In this document: in pieces, positions 24,754 to 32,896 of the stretch
Layout: each line of letters starts with the position of its first letter
How positions within the stretch are numbered: the stretch's first letter is position 1
Assembly: GCA_900315735.1 (NCBI GenBank)
Contig: ONAD01000007.1
Coordinates: 1-64,000 of the forward strand
DNA from: an uncultured Lachnospiraceae bacterium
GTDB lineage: Bacteria; Bacillota; Clostridia; Lachnospirales; Lachnospiraceae
Length of the DNA stretch: 64,000 bases
Direction of reading: 5' to 3'
Made by a program: the position numbers and the translations under genes
The notes under the pieces: model-generated
The model's database searches: none
The model's input: only the letters and a program-made list of their open reading frames with translations
Told to the model about the DNA's origin: nothing

Positions 24754-24834
24754 GGGCAGAGGTGGATTCGAACCACCGAAGCAATTTGCAGCAGATTTAC
24801 AGTCTGTCCCCTTTGGCCACTCGGGAATCTGCCC
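24754..24834 (-). tRNA. tRNA-Tyr (GTA)
   Basis: The acceptor GGGCAGA/TCTGCCC pairs over 7 bp. The anticodon loop TGTAAAT gives anticodon GTA, and a long class II variable arm is present. Discriminator A; no encoded CCA. Confidence 0.95.
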
Positions 24835-24869
24835 ATTTATCAGGTCACTAGATGTCCTGACGAATATAG

Positions 24870-24898
24870 ATTATAGCATAACACCTTGCAGTGTGCAA
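24870..24898 (-). promoter_or_regulatory. tRNA-Tyr promoter with extended -10
   Basis: Minus strand TTGCAC (24893-24898), 17-nt spacer, TGC-TATAAT (24870-24875). The -35 sits inside a perfect stem-loop CCTTGCA-CAC-TGCAAGG (24884-24900). Confidence 0.88.
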
Positions 24899-24925
24899 GG
24901 CGTTTTTATGCATTTTTACAATTTT

Positions 24926-27040
24926 TTATTCTTCCTGCTTCTTGGCTTTTAAAATGACAGCCGCATGCTTCGGCAATGTAATATCCAGTCTGCCGTTGCT
25001 GATGTCATAGCTGACAGAAGAAAGAGAGTATCCGCTTTCACTGGTAAAAAGAATCTGTTCTAAAGTTCCATACTTTGGAAGCCCCACTGCCCATACGGAT
25101 AAATCAATGTGACGGGTATTCTCGTCATTATTTACAATAATAACAAACTGCTGCTCCCGGTTAAATCTTCCATAGCAAAGAAGATTATCTTCTCCATTTA
25201 AGAATTTCACGCTTCCGGTGCGAAGTGCCGGATTCTCTTTGTGAATCTTAATAATATCACGATGGAAACGAATCAAATCCTTATCTTCGCGTCCCCATGG
25301 ATAAGTTCTCCGGTTATCCGGGTCTGTAAATCCACAAAGGCCTGCCTCATCGCCATAGTAAATGGTTGGTGCTCCCGGCCAGGTCATCTGGATTACAACT
25401 GCCTCACGAAGAACTGCTGTATTTACACCCTCTTCTGCCGCTTTGGTTCCAAGATGTTCTGCTCTTCCCACCTTATGATTGGTTCTGGTTAAGAATCTGG
25501 AATGATCATGGTTGGAAAGTTCATTCATGGAACACTGCAGGGATGGTGTCAGAAAGCTTGCCATATAGTGATTCATAGAACCTTTAAAGTTCTCGATTTT
25601 TCCGATATTTTCCGGCTTGAAGTCATCGCTGTGCTTCTCCATTCCTGTAAGGAACCAGGTCACTGGCTCCATAAAGGCATCATAGTTCATAACGGTATCC
25701 CACTGGTCTCCACCCAGCCAGTCTCTCGGGTCTCCGTAATGCTCTGCTAAAATTACTGCCTGCGGGTTGGCTTTCTTTACAGTATCACGGAACTCTCTCC
25801 AGAACTGATGGTTATATTCCGGGCTGTGTCCCAAATCCGCTGCAACATCCAATCTCCAGCCATCTGCATTATATGGCGGAGAAACCCATTTTGCAGCCAC
25901 ACGTAAAATATAATCATGCAGTGTCTCTGAGCCTTCGTAATTAAGCTTCGGCAATGTATCATGTCCCCACCAGCCATCATAGCTTCCGTTATCCGGCCAT
26001 GCATTCTGATCATGGAACTGGAAGAAGTCATTGTACGGGCTGTCTTTGCTGATATAGGCTCCCGGCTCATAGCCTGCTTCACTGCGGTAGATTTTTTCAC
26101 GGTCTAACCATTTATTAAAGGAACCGCAATGATTAAATACTCCATCCAGGATAACGCGGATTCCTCTCTGGTGTGCTTCCTTTACCAGTATTGCAAAAAG
26201 TTCATTACTTGCCTCTAAGTTCCGCTTATCCGTTACACGGCTGATATAGCGGCTGGCATGCTGATTGTTATGGTCTCCCGGTTGCAAAAGTTCTCCTTCG
26301 TCCACTACGATTTTACCGTAATGCGGGTCAATATAATCATAATCCTGAATGTCGTATTTATGATTGGACGGAGAAACAAACAGCGGATTAAAATAAATTA
26401 CTTCAATTCCAAGGTCAGAAAGGTAATCCAGTTTCTTTCTCACACCCTCTAAGTCTCCGCCATAGAACTCTGCCACCGAAAAGTTCTCCGGACATTTTTC
26501 CCAGTTATCCACCTTCTGGCTGGTGGTACGGATATAGAAATATTCATCAGTCAACGGGTCGTTGGAAGTATCTCCATTATAAAAACGATCTGTCAAAATC
26601 TGATACATAACCGCGCCCTTTGCCCAGTCCGGTGTAGAAAAGCCCGGTACAATTTCAAAATTATACTGTGGTCTTGGTGTCTGGTTTACGCCATAACGGT
26701 CAAAGATACAGTGAAGCATTCCGGTCTCTATTTCAAAGTAATAGGAAAAACGCTCCTCTGTCATCCGAATCTCTACGGAATAGTAATCAAAAAGTCCCTC
26801 AGATTCGGTCTTTTCCATAAAATATTTTTTCTGCTCTGTGCAAAGCCAGACTGCATCTACATTATCTCTTGCTGTACGAAAACGAATGGTCACCAGCTCT
26901 CCGGCTTTTGGTTCCGCCGGACTACGATAATCTTCTGTTCCATCAGAAAAAAGCGCGCGTTTTCTAAGAATCGGGCGCATCTGCATAATATACTGCTGAA
27001 TTCTGTTTAATTCATAAATCGATTGCTGTTTCTTCATCAT
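24926..27040 (-). CDS. Intracellular GH13 alpha-glycosidase (neopullulanase/cyclomaltodextrinase-like)
   Basis: The 704-aa protein has no signal peptide, an N-terminal beta domain (about 1-150, CBM34-like) and a GH13 barrel. Catalytic residues appear in DGWRLDVAADLG (nucleophile), AVILAEHYGD (acid/base) and LSNHDHSRFL (third Asp). The N-domain plus barrel layout is that of maltogenic amylase/neopullulanase enzymes that cut imported oligosaccharides in the cytosol. It lies beside the mal locus but on its own transcript. The ATG at 27040 or the next codon is the start; GAGAGG is about 12 nt upstream, a weak spacing. Confidence 0.88.
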   Translation of the reverse strand: MMKKQQSIYELNRIQQYIMQMRPILRKRALFSDGTEDYRSPAEPKAGELVTIRFRTARDNVDAVWLCTEQKKYFMEKTESEGLFDYYSVEIRMTEERFSYYFEIETGMLHCIFDRYGVNQTPRPQYNFEIVPGFSTPDWAKGAVMYQILTDRFYNGDTSNDPLTDEYFYIRTTSQKVDNWEKCPENFSVAEFYGGDLEGVRKKLDYLSDLGIEVIYFNPLFVSPSNHKYDIQDYDYIDPHYGKIVVDEGELLQPGDHNNQHASRYISRVTDKRNLEASNELFAILVKEAHQRGIRVILDGVFNHCGSFNKWLDREKIYRSEAGYEPGAYISKDSPYNDFFQFHDQNAWPDNGSYDGWWGHDTLPKLNYEGSETLHDYILRVAAKWVSPPYNADGWRLDVAADLGHSPEYNHQFWREFRDTVKKANPQAVILAEHYGDPRDWLGGDQWDTVMNYDAFMEPVTWFLTGMEKHSDDFKPENIGKIENFKGSMNHYMASFLTPSLQCSMNELSNHDHSRFLTRTNHKVGRAEHLGTKAAEEGVNTAVLREAVVIQMTWPGAPTIYYGDEAGLCGFTDPDNRRTYPWGREDKDLIRFHRDIIKIHKENPALRTGSVKFLNGEDNLLCYGRFNREQQFVIIVNNDENTRHIDLSVWAVGLPKYGTLEQILFTSESGYSLSSVSYDISNGRLDITLPKHAAVILKAKKQEE

Positions 27041-27118
27041 CTTACAACAAGCCTCTCGTTTCTAAATAATTATTTTTATTACTATAATATACGAAAATCC
27101 CAAAGATTACAACCAGAA

Positions 27119-27147
27119 AAGGACGGATACACTTTTCTGCATCCGTC
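27119..27147 (-). terminator. Terminator of the small lipoprotein gene
   Basis: GGACGGAT and ATCCGTCC form an 8-bp stem 30 nt past the stop, followed by TTTTC on the minus strand. Confidence 0.7.
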
Positions 27148-27178
27148 CCCTCTTAAAGAAGTAACTCTATGAAATCTA

Positions 27179-27514
27179 TTATATACCTAACTCCGCCTTT
27201 ACGTCTGATACCCAATCTTCTACGGTACCATACCATTCAATCATTTCATTTAATTTGTCTTCTTCGATTTCAGTATCTCCCTCTAACAGCTCTTTGTGCT
27301 GCTGTAAGACACCTGACATTTCAATCATGGTATCAATCACATCCTGATCAAATGCATCCGGATTCTCATTGATGGCATTTGCTACTTCATCGAATGCTGT
27401 ACTTGCCTTATTGAATGCATCAATTGCAGCCTGTTTGTCTGTTCCCCCACAGCCAACCAGTGAAATGCACATGGTTAATACCAGTAAACATGAAATTATT
27501 TTCTTCATTTTCAA
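27179..27514 (-). CDS. Small lipoprotein of unknown function
   Basis: The 111-aa protein has a lipoprotein signal (MKMKKIISCLLVLTMCISLVGC; lipobox LVGC, Cys about 22) and a short acidic helical domain. AGGAGG lies upstream of the ATG. It follows the Agr-type kinase gene by 79 nt on the same strand, so it may be part of that operon and act as an extracytoplasmic accessory. I do not recognise the family. Confidence 0.75.
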   Translation of the reverse strand: MKMKKIISCLLVLTMCISLVGCGGTDKQAAIDAFNKASTAFDEVANAINENPDAFDQDVIDTMIEMSGVLQQHKELLEGDTEIEEDKLNEMIEWYGTVEDWVSDVKAELGI

Positions 27515-27593
27515 CTTCCTCCTGTCTTTTGTGTGTCATCCTTGACTTAGGTATATTCTACCATTTTTCCACATCCGGCAGGGGGCTTGTGTC

Positions 27594-28904
27594 TCAATCG
27601 GCTGTAAAATGTACTGAATCGACACTCTTTTCCGAAAGGGACAGACGCAGTATAAAATACTCCTTTTCTGCCGAAAAAGTATACACGCCATCATAGCGTT
27701 CCACAATCGCACAGATGCTCTGCACACCAATGCCATGTCCCTTTTCTTTCGAAACCGGAACTCCGTTTTCAAAGACTGCTTCACCGTTGTAAGAGTTCTT
27801 CACCTGCAAAAATACCTGCTCCTGTTTTTCATAAATCTGTACTTCTATTTTTGCCTCTTTGCCTTCTTTTCGCACTTTCTCACAGGCATGGATGGCATTT
27901 TCCAGCGCATTGGACAGCAGCACACACAAGTCTGTATCACTTATCTTCAACTGTGCTTTTATGCCGCCTTCCACCTTCATGACAATTTCTTCTGCTTCCG
28001 CTCTTCCCGCAAAGGATGACAAAATCAGATTGGCAGCTTCATTTTCACAATACCGCACCACCTTCTGCTGCTCTAATTCATCGCAGATATCAGAAATATA
28101 ATCCTTTGCTTTCTCTATCTGCCGGTTCTCCAAGCAGGCATAGAGATATTGCAAATGATGCCGCAAATCATGCCGGTACCGTCTGGCAAGATTCTGGGAT
28201 TCGCGCAGTGCCGTGATTTCACGCATGGACTGCGCCACCTGCATATCAAGACTCTTTTGTATCTCCTTCATCCGGTTTTCTTCCTGCCCTTTGGTAAAGT
28301 TATACAGCAGGAAAAAGAGATATGCCACGCAGCAGATAAACGGCATAAATTCCACCACAACCGGTGTCCCGCTGGACAAAAGATCTGTATACACTTTGGT
28401 AAAATAATCAAATACATAATAGAGTACCGGTATCATACCAAACTGACACTGCATTTTTCTGGAATAACCGGAAAGATAACGAACTGCCGGTGTCATAAAG
28501 TATAAAAGTGCAAACAGAAGCGGCAGAGTAATCAATAATTCCACCACATCCAGCATCATTGCGCCACCGCCAAGGATTTCTACCACCAGAAGTGCCATCC
28601 AGCGCCGCAGCTGGCAGCACAGATATGCACCCATCACTGAGAAAAACGGCCACAGCAATTTGCCGGTCAGTCCCCACAGCAGCAAAATCAAGGGAACATG
28701 TACTAACAACGGATAAATCTGCTGCAGGAAATCAACATCCCATGTATAGTAAATAATTCCCTGCACAATTGGAATGAGTGCGATGCATATCCAGAAAATA
28801 ATCCGGTTTTTCCGCCGGTTCAATGCATCGCAGAAGGACGCTGCCAGCACACTTCCAAAGACACTGACCGCCACATTGTTAAGAAGTGACATCCAAAGAC
28901 TCAT
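27594..28904 (-). CDS. Agr-type sensor histidine kinase (GHKL)
   Basis: The 436-aa protein has about six N-terminal membrane helices (about 1-200), a coiled linker, a phospho-acceptor region RYRHDLRHHLQYL (His about 245) and a GHKL ATP-binding domain (LSNALENAIHAC; GHGIGVQSICAIV). This is the AgrC/quorum kinase architecture. Its ATG overlaps the stop of the LytTR regulator gene by 4 nt. No agrB or agrD gene is seen next to it, so the signal is unknown. Confidence 0.88.
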   Translation of the reverse strand: MSLWMSLLNNVAVSVFGSVLAASFCDALNRRKNRIIFWICIALIPIVQGIIYYTWDVDFLQQIYPLLVHVPLILLLWGLTGKLLWPFFSVMGAYLCCQLRRWMALLVVEILGGGAMMLDVVELLITLPLLFALLYFMTPAVRYLSGYSRKMQCQFGMIPVLYYVFDYFTKVYTDLLSSGTPVVVEFMPFICCVAYLFFLLYNFTKGQEENRMKEIQKSLDMQVAQSMREITALRESQNLARRYRHDLRHHLQYLYACLENRQIEKAKDYISDICDELEQQKVVRYCENEAANLILSSFAGRAEAEEIVMKVEGGIKAQLKISDTDLCVLLSNALENAIHACEKVRKEGKEAKIEVQIYEKQEQVFLQVKNSYNGEAVFENGVPVSKEKGHGIGVQSICAIVERYDGVYTFSAEKEYFILRLSLSEKSVDSVHFTAD

Positions 28905-29635
28905 AATGTCACCTGCCCCTCTTCAAATGCATTTTCCAGAAATGCGCTTTTTATTTCATTGTACTTTCCTCTTGGAATGGGAATTTCCACAAGACTTGAC
29001 ATCGTAATGGTACGATAGGAAAGATTCTTTATATATTCCAGAATCACAAGATAGGAACGGTGCGGCCGCATGAATACACCATATGGCATCAGCTGCCGGC
29101 TCAGTTCATCCAGACTGCCGCTGCACTCATATACCGTTCCGTCGGTCAGATGTATCAATAAGGTTCTGTGAATTACTTCACAGTATTCCAGCTGTTTTAG
29201 CATAATCCGGGTAATCCCTGTCTTACAGCGAAGCACTATGCTGCTGCTTTGCTCCTTTTCCATCTGTTCTAAAACGGAATCCAGCAGACGATAGAAGCTG
29301 TTCTTTTCAATGGGCTTCAGCTGGTAATAGTATGCCTTCACTTCATAGGACTGCACTGCAAATTCCACTGATGAAGTAAGGAAAATGATTTTTATATTGT
29401 TGTCAAACTTCCGAATCTCGGATGCTGTATGGATTCCATCCACCCCCGGCATCAGGATATCCAGAAATAATATATCAAAGCGGGTTCCCTGCTCCATTTT
29501 ATTCAGCAAATCCAGCGGGCTGTGATAGACTTCTGCATCTATTCTGTAATCACGCTCCCTGCGATACTGCTCCAGCAAACCCTGCAGTTCCTCTAAAACT
29601 GTATTATCATCATCGCAAAATGCTACTTTTATCAT
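28901..29635 (-). CDS. LytTR-family response regulator (AgrA-type)
   Basis: The 244-aa protein has a REC domain (VAFCDDDNTVLEEL; phospho-acceptor in ILFLDILMPGVDG) and a C-terminal LytTR DNA-binding domain (SSIVLRCKTGITRI, MRPHRSYLVILEYI). It is first in a unit with the GHKL kinase and probably the small lipoprotein. A 200-nt structured leader with terminator-like and alternative pairings precedes it, and two small RNA genes lie further upstream. Direct repeats bound by LytTR domains could not be assigned. Confidence 0.9.
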   Translation of the reverse strand: MIKVAFCDDDNTVLEELQGLLEQYRRERDYRIDAEVYHSPLDLLNKMEQGTRFDILFLDILMPGVDGIHTASEIRKFDNNIKIIFLTSSVEFAVQSYEVKAYYYQLKPIEKNSFYRLLDSVLEQMEKEQSSSIVLRCKTGITRIMLKQLEYCEVIHRTLLIHLTDGTVYECSGSLDELSRQLMPYGVFMRPHRSYLVILEYIKNLSYRTITMSSLVEIPIPRGKYNEIKSAFLENAFEEGQVTL

Positions 29636-29754
29636 GCTGTATCCCCTATCTATGTATCAATTCTTAGCAGAATATGTCTTCTCTTATGATTCATTATAGG
29701 CAGTTTTGGGGCTGATGTCCACTGTTTGAGGGATGGGAGTTTTCTATGCGAGAT

Positions 29755-29874
29755 AAGTGAGGGAAAAGCTCCCTCACTTCCGCGATAGGCTCGGGAACAA
29801 GTTCCCTCGCTATCGCGGTATTCGTCAAAGTTCCAAGCTGCAAAAAAGAAACTCAAGCAAGCTTGGTTTCTTTT
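29755..29874 (-). promoter_or_regulatory. Structured leader upstream of the LytTR operon, attenuator-like
   Basis: Three structures occur in 120 nt. Stem 1: AAGTGAGGG/CCCTCACTT. Stem 2: CCGCGATAG/CTATCGCGG enclosing GGGAAC/GTTCCC. Stem 3, in minus-strand order: AAAAGAAAC, CCAAGCT, GTTTCTTTTTT, AGCTTGG. Here a terminator stem (first with third, followed by Ts) competes with an alternative stem (second with fourth). This order gives either a pseudoknot or a terminator/antiterminator switch. It could also just be a second terminator for the small RNA unit upstream. Confidence 0.5.
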
Positions 29875-29906
29875 CCTCACCTGTCACTTTTCCTCATTAC
29901 TCGCGT

Positions 29907-30004
29907 AAAAAAAAGAGACGACCTTTCGCACGGTCGTCCTTTTAGGAGAAGGTATTTTTACTATGGGGTGTAGCAAAAATTATATAATGTATTGGGGGGT
30001 TTTT
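29907..30004 (-). ncRNA. Small RNA gene, tandem copy A
   Basis: On the minus strand a TATAAT (30011-30016) precedes about 98 nt ending in a hairpin GGACGACC/GGTCGTC followed by eight Ts. The body carries C-rich blocks ACCCCCC, ACACCCC and CCTTCTCCT, the last complementary to a Shine-Dalgarno sequence. The region from promoter to terminator is nearly identical to copy B (about 75 bp), whereas the terminator stems differ in sequence but both pair. No strand-consistent reading frame is preserved between the copies at their common ATG. Predicted from sequence only. Confidence 0.65.
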
Positions 30005-30010
30005 ACGTTA

Positions 30011-30040
30011 ATTATAGTACCATTTTCCCATTCAAAAGTG
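30011..30040 (-). promoter_or_regulatory. Promoter region of small RNA copy A
   Basis: Minus strand GGTACTATAATTAACG contains the -10 TATAAT. The -35 is weak. The block ATGGGAAAATGGTACTATA is shared with 30463-30485, and TGTGCACA (a perfect palindrome just upstream) is shared with copy B. Confidence 0.6.
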
Positions 30041-30227
30041 TGCACAAACTTCCAAAAAAATTCACTTTCCTTTTATTCAATCTGTATAGTGTGTGGATTT
30101 TATATCGAAAATACCGCTTATTTTTTGCACAAAAGAATGACATTTTGGGGACTTTGTTTTGGTCTGACCATTTTATCCCTGTTTCGTCATGATAGGCGCG
30201 CATGCGATTTCTCCCGCTACCAACCTG

Positions 30228-30259
30228 CAGAACCTGCTACCGGCAGCTTCTTACGGATG
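30228..30259 (+). repeat. Dispersed 32-bp repeat, copy 2
   Basis: CAGAACCTGCT, ACC, GGCAGCTTCTTACGGATG: one base differs from the copy at 9946-9977, and that change keeps a G-U pair in the small stem. Confidence 0.75.
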
Positions 30260-30283
30260 CCCGGCTGCAATATACCGGGATAT

Positions 30284-30383
30284 AAAAAAAAGACAGCCAC
30301 CGATCGGCTGCCCTTTTAAGGAGAAGGTATTTTTACTATGGGGTGTAGTAAAAACTATATATATAATGTATTGGGGGGTTTTT
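30284..30383 (-). ncRNA. Small RNA gene, tandem copy B
   Basis: A second copy of the unit lies about 380 bp upstream of copy A. The TATAAT at 30390-30395 predicts a start near 30383. The RNA ends with hairpin GGCAGCC/GGCTGTC (one G-U pair) and eight Ts. The body matches copy A except for two substitutions and short indels; C-rich blocks are unchanged. It lies just downstream of ftsH in the same direction. Confidence 0.65.
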
Positions 30384-30389
30384 ACGTTA

Positions 30390-30429
30390 ATTATAGTACC
30401 ATCTCTCCCGATTAAAGTGTGCACAAACT
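30390..30429 (-). promoter_or_regulatory. Promoter region of small RNA copy B
   Basis: The same GGTACTATAATTAACG block as copy A, with TGTGCACA about 25 nt upstream. Conservation of both blocks between copies, while the sequence between them differs, points to function. Confidence 0.6.
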
Positions 30430-30508
30430 TCACAAAAGTTGTATTTGCTTTTTATGCATTTTGTATAGTACCTTTTTCCCATTTTCGAAAAAACCTTCTC
30501 TTTGGGTT

Positions 30509-32359
30509 CTATTCCTCTGTTGTCTCAGTTGCAACATCCGCTCCGCTCTGGAATAATGCTTCAAATTCATCTCTTCCAATCTTTTCTTTTTCCAAAAGAA
30601 GGTCTGCTGATTTATGGAGTACATCACTATTTTCCTGAATGATTGCCCTTGCTTTGGCATAGCATTCGTCAATGATACGTTTTACTTCTTCATCAATTTT
30701 GGATGCAACACCCTCGCCATAGCCTCTGGTATGTGCAAGATCTCTTCCGATAAACACTTCGTCATCATCATTGTTATAATTAATCAGTCCGACATTTTCA
30801 GAAAATCCGTATTTCGTTACCATTGCTTTGGCAAGCTCGGTTGCCTGCTTGATATCCTGTGAAGCTCCGGTTGTGATATCATCAAAAATCAACTCTTCTG
30901 CCACACGTCCACCTAAGGAAACAATTATCTGCTGCAGCATTCTTCCCTTGGTATCAAACATTTCATCACGCTCCGGCAATGGCATCGTATAGCCTGCTGC
31001 TCCACCACCGGTTGGGATAATGGATACGGTATATACCGGTCCCACATCCGGAAGTACATGGAATAAAATCGCATGACCGGATTCGTGATATGCGGTAATC
31101 TTCTTCTCTTTCTCGGTAATAATCCGGCTCTTCTTCTCCGGACCGACACCTACTTTTAAGAAGGATTCCTTAATATCTTTCTGGATAATATAACTTCTGT
31201 TTTCTTTGGCTGCAACAATTGCCGCCTCATTTAAAAGGTTCTCAAGGTCTGCTCCGGTAAATCCTGCTGTTGTCTGTGCAATCTGTTTCAAATCCACATC
31301 CTCTGCCAAAGGTTTATTCTTTGCATGTACCTTTAAGATTTCTTCTCTTCCACCAATATCCGGACGTCCTACATGTACCTTACGATCAAATCTGCCCGGA
31401 CGCATAATTGCAGGGTCTAAGATATCGACACGGTTGGTTGCTGCCATTACGATAATTCCTTCGTTGACACCAAATCCGTCCATCTCTACCAGAAGCTGGT
31501 TCAAGGTCTGCTCCCGTTCATCATGTCCGCCGCCCATACCGGTTCCTCTTCTTCTTGCCACTGCATCAATCTCGTCGATAAATACGATACATGGTGCATT
31601 TTTCTTGGCATCTTCAAAAAGATCACGTACACGGGATGCGCCGACACCAACAAACATTTCTACGAAATCAGAACCGGAAATACTAAAGAACGGAACGCCT
31701 GCTTCTCCGGCAACTGCCTTGGCAAGCAGAGTCTTACCGGTTCCGGGAGGTCCCACCAGAAGAACTCCCTTCGGGATTCTCGCTCCCAGTCTGGTATACT
31801 TTCTCGGCTCTTTTAAGAAATCTACGATTTCTTCTAATTCTTCTTTTTCTTCCCGCAGTCCTGCCACATTTTCAAACGTTACATTGTGGTTCTCATCGGT
31901 AGTCATCTTTGCACGGCTTTTTCCAAAATTCATCATTTTGCTGCTGCCGCCACCACCTGCTGCCTGATTGTTCATCACAATCATAAACAGAATAAAGATT
32001 GCTCCGAATACAAGTAAAAGCGGTAATAAGTTCATCAGCCAGTTTTCTGCCGGAATATCATAAACCACATAAGAAGTAAATTTCTCCTTATCCATCAATG
32101 CCTGTGCCTCACTGACATCCAGCACATACAAGGTCTCTTCCGACTTATCTGTTTTGACAATATCCAGTCTACCGGTTGGATAAACTCTGTTTGGCTGCAC
32201 TTCTACAGATTTAATCTCATCGTCAGCCAGTTCCTGTTTAAACTGGGCATAATTATAGTCATCCTGATTCAGATGCTGTCCGTCCAGTAAGAACCAGACT
32301 AAAACCACAATTACAATCAGGCTGATATAAAAGCCCCATCCTCTATATGATTTCTTCAC
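30509..32359 (-). CDS. ftsH: ATP-dependent zinc metalloprotease FtsH
   Basis: The 616-aa membrane protease has two N-terminal helices (about 8-26 and 113-133) around an extracytoplasmic domain, an AAA+ module (Walker A GPPGTGKT, Walker [11 protein letters not shown], second region of homology [20 protein letters not shown]) and an M41 zinc protease domain (HESGH). It degrades membrane and regulatory proteins. It follows hpt closely, as in the Bacillus tilS-hpt-ftsH order. Only a weak terminator hairpin (AACC/GGTT with Ts) is seen after it, so some readthrough toward the small RNA genes is possible. Confidence 0.96.
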   Translation of the reverse strand: MKKSYRGWGFYISLIVIVVLVWFLLDGQHLNQDDYNYAQFKQELADDEIKSVEVQPNRVYPTGRLDIVKTDKSEETLYVLDVSEAQALMDKEKFTSYVVYDIPAENWLMNLLPLLLVFGAIFILFMIVMNNQAAGGGGSSKMMNFGKSRAKMTTDENHNVTFENVAGLREEKEELEEIVDFLKEPRKYTRLGARIPKGVLLVGPPGTGKTLLAKAVAGEAGVPFFSISGSDFVEMFVGVGASRVRDLFEDAKKNAPCIVFIDEIDAVARRRGTGMGGGHDEREQTLNQLLVEMDGFGVNEGIIVMAATNRVDILDPAIMRPGRFDRKVHVGRPDIGGREEILKVHAKNKPLAEDVDLKQIAQTTAGFTGADLENLLNEAAIVAAKENRSYIIQKDIKESFLKVGVGPEKKSRIITEKEKKITAYHESGHAILFHVLPDVGPVYTVSIIPTGGGAAGYTMPLPERDEMFDTKGRMLQQIIVSLGGRVAEELIFDDITTGASQDIKQATELAKAMVTKYGFSENVGLINYNNDDDEVFIGRDLAHTRGYGEGVASKIDEEVKRIIDECYAKARAIIQENSDVLHKSADLLLEKEKIGRDEFEALFQSGADVATETTEE

Positions 32360-32371
32360 GCAAACTCCTTC

Positions 32372-32896
32372 CTATCCCAAATCCAGAATGCCAATATATG
32401 GCAGATTGCGATAGCGCTGGTCATAATCAAGACCATATCCTACTACAAATTCATCCGGAATCTCGAATCCGGTATAATCTACTGCAACGTCTGTCACTCT
32501 GCGATCCGGCTTATCTAACATTGCACATAATTTTAAGCTCTTAGGTCCTCTGGTGGATAAGTCATCCAGCAGATAACGCAGTGTTCTTCCTGTATCGATA
32601 ATGTCTTCAATGACAATTACATTTCTACCTTCAATAGATTCTTCCAAATCTTTCTTTATGGTGATTTTTCCACTGGACACTGTTGATGCGCCATAACTGG
32701 AAACGCACATAAAATCAATTGTTACCGGCACGGTAATACGCTTTGCCAGCTCACAGGTAAAGAATATACTTCCCTTCAGTATGCAGATTAAATGAACGCT
32801 TTCACCTTCATAATCCTTGCTAATTCTTTCTCCTAATTCAGCAATTTTACGATCAAGTTCTTCCTCTGAGAGTAATACACGAATCTGCTCACTCAT
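32372..32896 (-). CDS. hpt: Hypoxanthine phosphoribosyltransferase
   Basis: The 174-aa enzyme joins hypoxanthine or guanine to PRPP in purine salvage. The PRPP loop VIVIEDIIDTGRTL and the LKGSIFF and FVVGYGLDYDQRYRNLPYIG motifs are intact. The start is ATG 32896, because GGAGG lies upstream; an in-frame ATG at 32914 overlaps that site. It overlaps the end of tilS by 8 nt and lies 12 nt before ftsH, so the three are co-transcribed. Confidence 0.95.
   Translation of the reverse strand: MSEQIRVLLSEEELDRKIAELGERISKDYEGESVHLICILKGSIFFTCELAKRITVPVTIDFMCVSSYGASTVSSGKITIKKDLEESIEGRNVIVIEDIIDTGRTLRYLLDDLSTRGPKSLKLCAMLDKPDRRVTDVAVDYTGFEIPDEFVVGYGLDYDQRYRNLPYIGILDLG

Noticed and set aside
29650-29880. 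76-aa ORF in the LytTR leader as an AgrD-like peptide
   Set aside because: It crosses strong stem-loops, has no leader-peptide/charged-tail pattern and no adjacent AgrB.
29963-30638. Plus-strand ORFs in the small RNA region with a good ribosome site before ATGGGGTGT
   Set aside because: An indel between the copies changes the frame after the shared ATG, and the minus strand has promoters and T-rich terminators in both units. A short peptide cannot be fully excluded, because one internal frame (MYWGVFTLIIVP) is kept by both copies.
31206-31967. 253-aa ORF antisense to ftsH
   Set aside because: It is a frame shadow of a highly conserved gene, with Ser/Pro-rich composition and no ribosome site.
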